From the NCBI GenBank assembly GCA_964565705.1, contig CAZMGD010000022.1, positions 1 through 47,939 on the forward strand: a stretch of DNA of 47,939 nt. Reading direction: 5' to 3'. Below, piece by piece: positions 23,248-30,545 of this stretch. The notes below the pieces were generated by a model. The model was not told the origin of the DNA, did no database searches, and was given only the letters and a program-made list of their open reading frames with translations. The position numbers and the translations under genes were made by a program. Numbering within the stretch: the first letter of the stretch is position 1; every line of letters starts with the position of its first letter. The DNA comes from CAZMGD01 sp964565705. Its GTDB lineage: Bacteria > Actinomycetota > Acidimicrobiia > Acidimicrobiales > Ilumatobacteraceae.

Positions 23248-23808
23248 TCAGGCGGTCATGCTCGGCAGGCCGAGCATCGAGAACAGCTGGCCCATCCCGG
23301 TGAACTGGGCGATGCAGAGACCGAGCTCGATGAACTGGGCTTCGCTCAGGTGCTCCAGCGTCTCGTCCACCAGCACCTTGTCGACCGCCGTGTGATCCAG
23401 CCGGTACACCTCGGTGAAGCGCAGCGCGGCAGTCTCCTCGGGCGTGAACCGGGGGTCGTCGAAGCGGCCCGCCAGCACGGCGTCGACGTCATCGTCGTCC
23501 ACCACCGGCACGCCGTCGTCGTCGCGGAAGCGCCCGCCGAGGCAGAACATGCATCCGTTGCGGGCGGCGATGCGCAGCCGGCACAGCTCCTTGGTGCGCA
23601 GCGCCAGGTTCGACGAGTCGCGGACCACCGGCTGGTAGAACGCGAACCACTTGTCGATCAGGCCGGGCGCGTGTCCGAACTGCCCGTAGAACGTGCGCAT
23701 GCCCGTGCGGTCGAGCATCTCCGCGGTCTGCGGGTCGAAGTCGGTCTTCGGCGTGAGGAGCGGTTGCGGGATCGCGCAGTCGGTCACCGAACGAAGGTCA
23801 GCTGCCAT
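23248..23808 (-). CDS. Carboxymuconolactone-decarboxylase/AhpD-like protein
   Basis: A 186-aa helical protein with the AhpD-like core RIAARNGCMFCLGG (Cys-X-X-Cys at about residues 85-88), although the His that usually follows the second Cys is Arg here. Such proteins serve as alkylhydroperoxidases or as (decarboxylating) isomerases. The acidic stretch VVDDDDVDAVLAG follows. ATG 23808 has TACCCT 6 bases upstream, indicating a leaderless transcript diverging from the enoyl-CoA hydratase gene at 23866. It converges with the LLM gene with only one base between stops. Confidence 0.82.
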   Translation of the reverse strand: MAADLRSVTDCAIPQPLLTPKTDFDPQTAEMLDRTGMRTFYGQFGHAPGLIDKWFAFYQPVVRDSSNLALRTKELCRLRIAARNGCMFCLGGRFRDDDGVPVVDDDDVDAVLAGRFDDPRFTPEETAALRFTEVYRLDHTAVDKVLVDETLEHLSEAQFIELGLCIAQFTGMGQLFSMLGLPSMTA

Positions 23809-23814
23809 GGACGA

Positions 23815-23820
23815 AGGGTA
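23815..23820 (-). promoter_or_regulatory. Candidate -10 box of a leaderless promoter (TACCCT)
   Basis: Read on the minus strand, TACCCT ends 6 bases before the ATG at 23808. It faces the box TACCGT at 23854-23859 of the divergent gene. Confidence 0.5.
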
Positions 23821-23853
23821 CGCCCGGCTGCCGGGGTGGCTCGATGCGAGCGG

Positions 23854-23859
23854 TACCGT
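23854..23859 (+). promoter_or_regulatory. Candidate -10 box of a leaderless promoter (TACCGT)
   Basis: TACCGT ends 6 bases before the ATG at 23866, with no ribosome-binding site between them. Confidence 0.5.
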
Positions 23860-23865
23860 CCGGCC

Positions 23866-24705
23866 ATGACAGATCACGGACCGTGGCATCTGCGGCGGGA
23901 AGGACGCTCGGCACGGGTCGTGATCGACCACCCGCCGCTGAACATCGTCGACGGCGCGTTGCTGATGGGGTTGCGATCGCTGCTCGACGACCTCGAGACC
24001 GATCCGCCGAACGTCGTCGTGTTCACGAGCGCCGACCCCGACTTCTTCCTGATGCACGGCGACGTCGCGCTGCTCGCCGGCATCGGTCCGTCGGCGTACG
24101 CGCCGTCGACGACGGCGAACCTTGCCGCGGCCACGTTCGATCGGCTCCGGACCGCGCCGTTCCTCTCGATCGGTGTGCTCGACGGTGCCGCTCGTGGCGG
24201 CGGCGCCGAGCTTCTCGCCGCGCTCGACCTCCGCATCGGCTCGAGCCGCGCCGTGCTCGGCCAGCCGGAGGTGGCGATGGGCATCCTTCCCGGCGCCGGC
24301 GGGACGGCCCGCCTCCCGCACCTGCTCGGTCGTGGCAGAGCGCTGGCGGTCGTGCTCACCGGTCGTGACGCCACCGCGCAGGAGGCGCTGTCGATCGGCT
24401 GGCTCGACGTCGTCGTCGAGCCAGCCGAGCTCACCGCAACAGTCGGGCGGCTGGCCGCGCGGATCGCGAAGATGCCCCAGGCCTCGGTTGCCGCGGTGAA
24501 GCAGGTGATGGACGCGTCCCTCACCGCCGGGATCGCCGCTGGCCTCGTCGCCGAATCCGACGCGCTCGCCCGCCTCATGTCGACCGGCGCCCACCAGTCG
24601 CCGATGCGCCGCTACCTCGCCGCCGGCGGCCAAACCCGCGACGGCGAGACCACCCGCATGGCCGAGATCATGGACCAGATGCTCGGAGAACCTGTCGACG
24701 ACTGA
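23866..24705 (+). CDS. Enoyl-CoA hydratase/isomerase family protein
   Basis: A 279-aa crotonase-fold protein distinct from the one at 2260. The opening ARVVIDHPPLNIVDGALL resembles family starts, and the second oxyanion segment is GAARGGGAELLAALDLRIG. LGQPEVAMGILPGAGGTARLP carries the usual Glu and the GAGGT helix start found in true hydratases, and TGRDATAQEALSIGWLDVVV follows. The first oxyanion strand reads FLMHGDVALL, where the usual AG is replaced by HG. It could hydrate an enoyl-CoA or act as an isomerase. It is transcribed away from the CMD gene and is followed by a cluster of stem-loops. Confidence 0.9.
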   Translation: MTDHGPWHLRREGRSARVVIDHPPLNIVDGALLMGLRSLLDDLETDPPNVVVFTSADPDFFLMHGDVALLAGIGPSAYAPSTTANLAAATFDRLRTAPFLSIGVLDGAARGGGAELLAALDLRIGSSRAVLGQPEVAMGILPGAGGTARLPHLLGRGRALAVVLTGRDATAQEALSIGWLDVVVEPAELTATVGRLAARIAKMPQASVAAVKQVMDASLTAGIAAGLVAESDALARLMSTGAHQSPMRRYLAAGGQTRDGETTRMAEIMDQMLGEPVDD

Positions 24706-24716
24706 GAGAAAGGGTC

Positions 24717-24777
24717 GGTCTGAAAGACCCAGAACAGCTTGGCCTGAGGCTGTGAGGAATCCGTTCTTTCAGAACGG
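24717..24777. terminator. Cluster of three stem-loops between convergent genes
   Basis: Stem-loops are visible at 24717-24729 (GGTCT/AGACC, loop GAA), 24734-24752 (ACAGC/GCTGT) and 24761-24777 (CCGTTCT/AGAACGG, loop TTC). TCTGAAAGA at 24719-24727 also pairs with TCTTTCAGA at 24765-24773 over a longer distance. The position between two converging stop codons suggests a bidirectional terminator; no long T-run follows any of them. Confidence 0.6.
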
Positions 24778-24783
24778 CATCAC

Positions 24784-25011
24784 TCAGTCGTTGTCGAGGC
24801 GGTCGAGGATCTCGTGGGCGGCCTTGGCCAGGGTGCCTTTGATGCCGCCCTCCTCGGCGATGTCCTCCAGGCGGGCGTCGATGACGCCGGCCTCGGACCG
24901 CAACTCCTCGACGATGGAGACCTTGCCGTCGTCGTTCAGGTCCTGGGCCTCGACCGAGGCCTCGTGCTCCTCGGGCGTCGCTTCGTCGAACTCGTGACCG
25001 TGCTGCGTCAT
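24784..25011 (-). CDS. Small acidic protein with one EF-hand-like loop
   Basis: A 75-aa acidic protein. Residues 24-35 read DLNDDGKVSIVE, which matches a canonical 12-residue calcium loop: Asp1, Asn3, Asp5, Gly6, Val8, Ser9, Glu12, with helical flanks before and after. Single EF-hand or dockerin/calerythrin-like loops occur in actinobacteria, but a protein this small with one loop would have to pair as a dimer. Its start ATG overlaps the stop of the dienelactone hydrolase as ATGA (25008-25011), so it is translationally coupled to that gene. Function is unknown; calcium binding is inferred from the loop only. Confidence 0.75.
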   Translation of the reverse strand: MTQHGHEFDEATPEEHEASVEAQDLNDDGKVSIVEELRSEAGVIDARLEDIAEEGGIKGTLAKAAHEILDRLDND

Positions 25012-25757
25012 GCCCCCAGTCTGCCGAGGGTCGAGGCGTAGAGCGACTCGAGCGCGGCGTAGTGGCGTTCTTCGGCGGCTGGGTCGTAGGCGCGGGAGTC
25101 GGTCACGGCGAAGCCGTGCAGGGCCGGGTAGATCTCGAGCGTGAAATCCACGCCGCCGTCCATCAGGGCGGTGACCAGGCGTGCTTCCTGCTCTGGCGGG
25201 AAGGACCGGTCGTCCGACGCCGCGGCCACGTACACGCGGCCTTGGATGTCGCCGGCGATCAGGTGTGGGCTGTCGGGAGCGTCACCGGCGAGGTTGCCGC
25301 CATGGAACGACGCCGCGGCGGCGACGCGGTCGGGGTAGCGGGCGGCAGCGTTCAGTGACAGCCCGCCGCCCATGCAGTATCCGGTGGTGCCGACCTGCGT
25401 GCCGGCCACGTCGGGTCGCGCCGCCAGGTACTCGAGGAACGCACCGGTGTCGCTCGCCGCCTTGGCCTTGGTCAGTGCCGTGATCATCCCCATCAGCCGC
25501 GCCCGCTCGGCGTCGTCGCCGAGCGCGGACGCCATGTCGAACGGCTCATAGGGTCCGGTCCGGTAGTACATCTCCGGCGCGAACGCGACGTAGCCCATCG
25601 CCGCGATCCGCTCGGCGATGGCGACGATCGCCGGCCGCAACCCACCGGCGTCCATGAACACGATCACCGCCGGCCACGGACCGGTGCCCTCCGGGGTCAC
25701 GACCACGGCGGTGCATTCCCCGTCGGGTGTGGTGACGACGACGTCTTCGCGGCTCAT
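25008..25757 (-). CDS. Dienelactone hydrolase family protein
   Basis: A 249-aa alpha/beta-hydrolase. The nucleophile elbow is GYCMGGG (Cys at about residue 127), the Cys-type nucleophile of carboxymethylenebutenolidase. The acid lies in ASDDRSF and the His in YPALHGFAV near 211. It would cleave a lactone or ester, most likely of a ring-fission product, but substrate range in this family is broad. No signal peptide. The gene is followed by the coupled EF-hand protein. It reads in the same direction as the D-lactate-dehydrogenase-like gene, which ends 40 bases upstream. Confidence 0.9.
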   Translation of the reverse strand: MSREDVVVTTPDGECTAVVVTPEGTGPWPAVIVFMDAGGLRPAIVAIAERIAAMGYVAFAPEMYYRTGPYEPFDMASALGDDAERARLMGMITALTKAKAASDTGAFLEYLAARPDVAGTQVGTTGYCMGGGLSLNAAARYPDRVAAAASFHGGNLAGDAPDSPHLIAGDIQGRVYVAAASDDRSFPPEQEARLVTALMDGGVDFTLEIYPALHGFAVTDSRAYDPAAEERHYAALESLYASTLGRLGA

Positions 25758-25797
25758 CCCGCCATCGTGCCCGCGCCGGCGAGCCGGCGGCGAGCCG

Positions 25798-26796
25798 TCA
25801 GGACCCGCCGCGCACGACCTCGTTCGGGCAGCGCCTCCCGGCGGCGACGTCGTCGACGTTGGCGAGGGTGGTCGTCGCGATCGCGGCGAGCGCTTCCTGC
25901 GTGAAGAAGGCCTGGTGGGCGGTGATCAGCACGTTGGGGAACACCAGCAGCCGGGCGAACACGTCGTCGTGGATGATCTCCTCGCTGCGATCCTCGAAGA
26001 ACAGTGGTCCCTCCTCCTCGTACACGTCGAGCGCCAGCGACCCGATCCGACCCGATTTCAGCCCGTCGATCGCCGCGAGTGTGTCGATCAGCGCGCCGCG
26101 GCCCGTGTTGACGACCATCGTGCCGGGCTTCATCGTCGCGATCGACTCCTCGTCGATCAGGTGGTGCGTCGCTTCGGTGAGCGGGCAGTTCAGCGTCAGC
26201 ACGTCGGCGGTGGCGATGATCTCCTCCAACGGTGCGTAGCGCACGCCGAGCTCCTCCAGTCGTGGGTCGGGGAACGGGTCGAACGCGAGCACCTCGCACC
26301 GGAAGTGCCACAGCAGGCGAGCGACGAGGGCCCCGATCTTGCCGGTGCCGATGACGCCCACTGTCTTGCCGGCGAGGTCGAAGCCGAGCAGACCGTCGAG
26401 CGCGAAGTTGCCGTCGCGGACGCGGTTGTACGCCCGGGGGATGTGGCGGTTGAGGGCGAGGATCATCGCCAGCGTGTGCTCGGCCACGGCGTTGGGGGAG
26501 TACGCGGGAACTCGGACGACCGTGATGCCGCGCTCCCACGCTGCGTCCAGGTCGACGTGGTTGAAGCCGGCGCAGCGCAGCGCGACGAGGCGGACGTCGC
26601 GCCCGGCCAGCCCGCCCAACGTCTCGGCGCCGAGGTCGTCGTTGACGAACGCGCACACGGCCGATCCCGGTCGGGCCAAGTCGAGCGTCGCCGGCTGCAG
26701 CCGCGGTTCGAGGAACAGCAGGTCGTGCCCGCTGGTGTTGGCGGCAACGAAGGTGTCGCGGTCGTAGCGCTTGCTGGAGAACAGGGTGATCTGGAT
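25798..26796 (-). CDS. D-lactate-dehydrogenase-like 2-hydroxyacid dehydrogenase (start codon anomalous)
   Basis: The enzyme reduces 2-keto acids with NADH. The nucleotide motif GVIGTGKIG, the arginine region NTGRGALID and the catalytic His in LITAHQAFFT are present. The first usual start codon in this frame is a TTG at 26679, but 39 codons upstream of it encode a conserved family N-terminus (IQITLFSSKRYDRDTF and LLFLEPRLQPATLDL). In the place of the initiator Met there is ATC at 26796-26794, with AGGGAG eight bases before it. With that start the protein is 332 aa, normal for the family. Non-AUG initiation, a recent ATG-to-ATC change, or a sequence error are all possible. It diverges from the CMD gene. 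Confidence 0.8.
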   Translation of the reverse strand: MQITLFSSKRYDRDTFVAANTSGHDLLFLEPRLQPATLDLARPGSAVCAFVNDDLGAETLGGLAGRDVRLVALRCAGFNHVDLDAAWERGITVVRVPAYSPNAVAEHTLAMILALNRHIPRAYNRVRDGNFALDGLLGFDLAGKTVGVIGTGKIGALVARLLWHFRCEVLAFDPFPDPRLEELGVRYAPLEEIIATADVLTLNCPLTEATHHLIDEESIATMKPGTMVVNTGRGALIDTLAAIDGLKSGRIGSLALDVYEEEGPLFFEDRSEEIIHDDVFARLLVFPNVLITAHQAFFTQEALAAIATTTLANVDDVAAGRRCPNEVVRGGS

Positions 26797-26861
26797 GCTC
26801 CATTCTCCCTCACCTGCCGCGACGTGATCGACTGACGCGCAGACCGAGGACTGGGGTGTTG

Positions 26862-27236
26862 ATGGACGACGGCGACGACGACCGCTGGGAAGCCGGCATG
26901 GCGATGTATCGGCGGGTGTACGGGGACGACGCCGTGGTCTTCGAGCGCGGTGCTACGCCGTTCTTCGACGTGATGATCGAGCAGCTCTTCGCCGAGGTGT
27001 GGACCCGCCCCGGCCTCGACATCCCGACCCGCCGCCTGCTCAGCATGGGCGTGCTCGCCGCCCAGCACCGCTTCGACGTGCTCGGCTTGCAGTTCGAGCG
27101 GGCCCTGCGCACCGGCGAGCTGACCGTCGAGCAGGTGCGCGAGGCCGTGATCCACCTCATCCCCTACGTCGGCTACCCGTCGAGCGGGCAGCTGTTCGCC
27201 GTGTCCGAGGCGGCGATCGCCGCGGTCCCCCAGTGA
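26862..27236 (+). CDS. Carboxymuconolactone-decarboxylase-family protein
   Basis: A 124-aa all-helical protein of the CMD domain, with the opening RWEAGMAMYRRVYGDDAV and the core TRRLLSMGVLAAQHRFDVLG and GELTVEQVREAVIHLIPYVG that fit gamma-carboxymuconolactone-decarboxylase family members. The AhpD CxxC pair is absent, so a redox function is unlikely. ATG 26862 is favoured over in-frame GTG 26856 and TTG 26859. The stop TGA overlaps the start of the next gene (GTGA). The physiological substrate is not predictable; it probably belongs to the same pathway as the downstream dehydrogenase. Confidence 0.85.
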   Translation: MDDGDDDRWEAGMAMYRRVYGDDAVVFERGATPFFDVMIEQLFAEVWTRPGLDIPTRRLLSMGVLAAQHRFDVLGLQFERALRTGELTVEQVREAVIHLIPYVGYPSSGQLFAVSEAAIAAVPQ

Positions 27237-28084
27237 GCCAGGTCGCGTTCATCGGGCTGGGACGGATGGGTGGCCCGATGGCCGACAACGCGATCGCCGC
27301 CGGCCACGCCGTTCGCGTGTACGACCCGGTCCCGGCGGCGGTCGCCGCACGCGTCGAGCGTGGGGGTGTTCCCGCCCGTTCACCGGCGGAGGCGGCCGAC
27401 GGTTCCGACGTGATCTGCATCGTGGTGTTCGACGGCGACCAGACCCGTGCCGTCGTCACCGGGCCGGGCGGCGTGCTGGAGACGGCCCGTCCAGGCGCGG
27501 TGATCGCGATCCACACGACGCTGTCGGTCGAGGTCATCGACGAGCTGGCCGCGGCGGCCGCCGAGCGCGACGTCGAGGTGATCGACGCCGGCGTGACCGG
27601 CGGTGAGCCCGGCGCGCGGGCCGGCACGCTGACGACGCTGGTCGGCGGCAGCGACGAAGCCGTCGCGGCCGCGCAGCCCGTGCTGGAGACGTTCAGCGCC
27701 GACATCGTCCACGCCGGGCCCCTTGGCGCAGGGATGACGCTCAAGCTGGCCCGCAACGCCGTCGGCTACGTCATGATGCGAGCGGTGCACGAGGCCCTGC
27801 TGCTGACCGACGCCCAAGGGATCGACCCGTCGGTGTTGCGTCACGTGCTGGCCACCGTCGATCACGGCCCGCAGATGCTGGCGCCGATCGATTTCGGTGG
27901 CCCGCACCCGCTGCCCGACGGCACCACCGACGAGGTGCGCGGCTTCCTCGACCACACGTGCCGGTTGGGCGAGAAGGACCTCGACGAGGCCCTCGGAGCC
28001 GCGGCTCGACTCGGGGTCGAGGTCGACGTCATCGCCGGCACCAGGGCAGGGTTCCGGGACGTGATGCGACTGGGCGCGCACTGA
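27233..28084 (+). CDS. 3-hydroxyisobutyrate-dehydrogenase-like NAD(P) oxidoreductase
   Basis: A 283-aa beta-hydroxyacid dehydrogenase. The NAD-binding start AFIGLGRMGGPMADNA (residues 4-19), the substrate region DAGVTGGEPGARAGTLTTLVGG and the catalytic Lys in LKLARNAVGYV match the 3-hydroxyisobutyrate/tartronate-semialdehyde reductase family. GTG 27233 overlaps the upstream stop as GTGA and gives the usual N-terminus. It would oxidise a 3-hydroxy acid or reduce its semialdehyde. It is the second gene of a unit that continues with the molybdopterin subunit 13 bases later. Confidence 0.9.
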   Translation: MSQVAFIGLGRMGGPMADNAIAAGHAVRVYDPVPAAVAARVERGGVPARSPAEAADGSDVICIVVFDGDQTRAVVTGPGGVLETARPGAVIAIHTTLSVEVIDELAAAAAERDVEVIDAGVTGGEPGARAGTLTTLVGGSDEAVAAAQPVLETFSADIVHAGPLGAGMTLKLARNAVGYVMMRAVHEALLLTDAQGIDPSVLRHVLATVDHGPQMLAPIDFGGPHPLPDGTTDEVRGFLDHTCRLGEKDLDEALGAAARLGVEVDVIAGTRAGFRDVMRLGAH

Positions 28085-28097
28085 GAGGGCGGAAGCG

Positions 28098-30503
28098 ATG
28101 ACTGCTGGATCGATCCTCGGCACACGGGTGCTGCGCACGGAGGACCCACAGCTGCTGGTCGGCGCGGGGCGGTACCTGTCGGACCTCGGCCTGCAGGGCG
28201 TGCTGCACGCTGCGTTCGTGCGCTCGGAGATGGCCCACGCCCGGATCGTGGCGATCGACGTGGCCGACGCGGCGGCGATGCCTGGTGTCGTCGCGGTGTG
28301 GACAGCCGACGAGCTCGGCGTCGCGCCCCACCACGCATTCGTGAAGGTGCACGACGACTTCGCCCGCCCGCCACTGGCCCGTGACGAGGTGCGCTTCGTC
28401 GGTGAGGCCGTCGCGGTGGTGTTCGCGGACACCGCGGCCGCCGCTCGTGATGCGGCCGAGCAGGTCGTCGTCGACTACGACCCGCTGCCGGCGGTCGTCG
28501 ATCCGGAGGCCGCGCTCGCCGCCGGCGCGCCTGGGGTGTTCGAGCAGCACCCTGACAACATCGCGCTGGCGTCCACCGATCCCGTCCAACCTGGGCTGTT
28601 CGACGACGCCGACCTCGTCGTGCGCGGCCGCTACGTGAACCAGCGGATGGCGGTCGTCGCGATCGAGCCGATGGCCGCAGCCGCGGAGCCCGCCCCCGAC
28701 GGACGCTTGATCGTGTACGGCTCCACCCAGATGCCGCACCTGCTGAAGAACCTGATGGCCGGCGCGCTGGAGATCCCGCCCGATCGCATCCGGGTCGTGA
28801 CGCCGCTCGTCGGAGGCGGCTTCGGCGGGAAGTCGGGCCTGTACGCCGAGCAGACCGTCGTCGCCAAGGCGGCGCTCACGCTCGGTCGCGCGGTCACGTG
28901 GACGGCGACGCGCTCGGAGGATCTCGTCAGCCTCTGTCAGAGCCGCGGGCAGGTGCAGTACGTAGAGCTCGGCTGCAGACGCGACGGCACGTTCACCGGG
29001 CTGCGGGTGCACCTCGTCGGCGACGCCGGCGCCTATCCATCCCTCGGCGCCTACCTCCCGCCGGGCACCCGACGGATGTCCAACGGCACATACCGGTTCC
29101 CGGCGATCCAGTTCGACGTCGCCGTCGCGATCACGAACACCACCCCGATGGGTGCCTATCGGGGAGCCGGCCGGCCGGAGGCCACGGCCCTCTTGGAGCG
29201 CGCTGTCGATCACGCCGCGCTCGAGCTCGGCATCGACCCGATCGAGATCCGCCGGCGCAACCTGCTGGCCGACGACGTGTTCCCGTTCCTCACGCTCACC
29301 GGGGTGACCTACGACAGCGGCCGCTACACCGCGCCGCTCGATGAGGCGGCCCGGCTGGTCGGCTACGACGACCTCCGCCGCGTGCAGGCGGAGCGCCGCG
29401 CCCGCGGCGACCGCAGACAGCTCGGCATCGGCGTGGCCGCGTACGTCGAGATCACCGCCGGCGGCGGCACGAGCGAGTACTCGAAGGTCGAGGTGCACGA
29501 CGACGGCACGGCCACGATCCTCGCCGGCACCTCTGCCCACGGCCAGGGTCACCAGACCGCGTTCGCGATGATCGTCAGCGACCAGACCGGCATCCCGGTG
29601 GACCGCATCACCTTGCGCGCCGTCGACACCGACGAGGTCCGCACCGGCAGCGGCACCGGCGGCTCGCGGTCGCTGCAGATCGGCGGGTCCGCTGTCATGC
29701 GCGCCACCGAGTCGATGGTCGACAAGGCCAAGGCCTTGGCCGCCCACCTGCTGGAAGCCGACCGCGGTGACATCGTCGTCGACATCGATGCGGGCACTGT
29801 CGGCGTGGCGGGGGTCCCGGCCCGCGCGTTCTCGTGGGGCGAGCTGGCGGCTGCGGCGGCGGACGCCGATGACAGCGTCGTCGACCGCGCCGATGGCACG
29901 CTGGGTCTGGCCGCGCAACTCGACTTCCAGCAGGCCGACGCGACGTTCCCGTTCGGTGCCCACATCGCCGTCGTCGAGGTCGACCTCGACACCGGGCACG
30001 TCACACCGCTGCGTCACGTCGCCGTCGACGACTGCGGCACCGTGCTGAACCCCGTTCTCGTCGAGGGCCAGCAGCACGGCGGCGTGGCCGCCGGGATCAG
30101 CCAGGCGCTCTACGAGCACGTCCAATTCGACGAGGACGGCAACCCGCGCACGTCCAACCTCGCGGACTATGCCGTGCCGACCGCCGCCGAGTTCCCGATG
30201 TTCGAGGTGGGCGGCACCGAGACACCGTCACCGCTCAACCCGCTCGGTGCGAAGGGCATCGGCGAGGCGAGCACGATCGGCAGCACCCCGGCGGTGCAGA
30301 ACGCGGTCATCGATGCAGTGAGCCACCTCGGCGTGCGCCACATCGACCTGCCCTGCACCAGCGAGGCGGTGTGGCGCACCATCCAGGCCGCCGAGGCCGG
30401 CACCCTGCCCGACCCGTGGCGCGATCCGCCACCGTTCTTCGCCAGCCACCAGGCGGAGACGGGCGTGGACGAAGCCGGGCTCAACGCCGCCGAAGGGATC
30501 TGA
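28098..30503 (+). CDS. Xanthine-dehydrogenase-family molybdopterin-binding large subunit (orphan)
   Basis: An 801-aa large subunit. The N-terminal a/b hammerhead domain begins GTRVLRTEDPQLLVGAGRYL, as in CO dehydrogenase/aldehyde oxidase large chains. The cofactor region has VGGGFGGKSG, TTPMGAYRGAGRPEA (no Cys of the type found in CO dehydrogenase) and the catalytic Glu in KGIGEASTIGSTPAVQNAV. The enzyme would hydroxylate an aldehyde or N-heterocycle with water. The partner 2Fe-2S and FAD subunits are not encoded on either side, so they must come from elsewhere or not be needed. GGGCGGAAG precedes ATG 28098. Confidence 0.9.
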   Translation: MTAGSILGTRVLRTEDPQLLVGAGRYLSDLGLQGVLHAAFVRSEMAHARIVAIDVADAAAMPGVVAVWTADELGVAPHHAFVKVHDDFARPPLARDEVRFVGEAVAVVFADTAAAARDAAEQVVVDYDPLPAVVDPEAALAAGAPGVFEQHPDNIALASTDPVQPGLFDDADLVVRGRYVNQRMAVVAIEPMAAAAEPAPDGRLIVYGSTQMPHLLKNLMAGALEIPPDRIRVVTPLVGGGFGGKSGLYAEQTVVAKAALTLGRAVTWTATRSEDLVSLCQSRGQVQYVELGCRRDGTFTGLRVHLVGDAGAYPSLGAYLPPGTRRMSNGTYRFPAIQFDVAVAITNTTPMGAYRGAGRPEATALLERAVDHAALELGIDPIEIRRRNLLADDVFPFLTLTGVTYDSGRYTAPLDEAARLVGYDDLRRVQAERRARGDRRQLGIGVAAYVEITAGGGTSEYSKVEVHDDGTATILAGTSAHGQGHQTAFAMIVSDQTGIPVDRITLRAVDTDEVRTGSGTGGSRSLQIGGSAVMRATESMVDKAKALAAHLLEADRGDIVVDIDAGTVGVAGVPARAFSWGELAAAAADADDSVVDRADGTLGLAAQLDFQQADATFPFGAHIAVVEVDLDTGHVTPLRHVAVDDCGTVLNPVLVEGQQHGGVAAGISQALYEHVQFDEDGNPRTSNLADYAVPTAAEFPMFEVGGTETPSPLNPLGAKGIGEASTIGSTPAVQNAVIDAVSHLGVRHIDLPCTSEAVWRTIQAAEAGTLPDPWRDPPPFFASHQAETGVDEAGLNAAEGI

Positions 30504-30545
30504 CCCACGTATCGTGCGGTCGTCCACGACGGCACGGGGGTACAC

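Noticed and set aside
28029..30125. A 698-codon minus-strand frame opposite the molybdopterin subunit
   Set aside because: Its composition is typical of antisense to high-GC coding DNA and it matches no family; the plus-strand subunit is unambiguous.
28098..30503. Carbon monoxide dehydrogenase large subunit (CoxL)
   Set aside because: The active-site Cys motif of true CO dehydrogenases is absent; the corresponding segment reads MGAYRGAGRPEA, so it is treated as a general aldehyde/heterocycle oxidase subunit.
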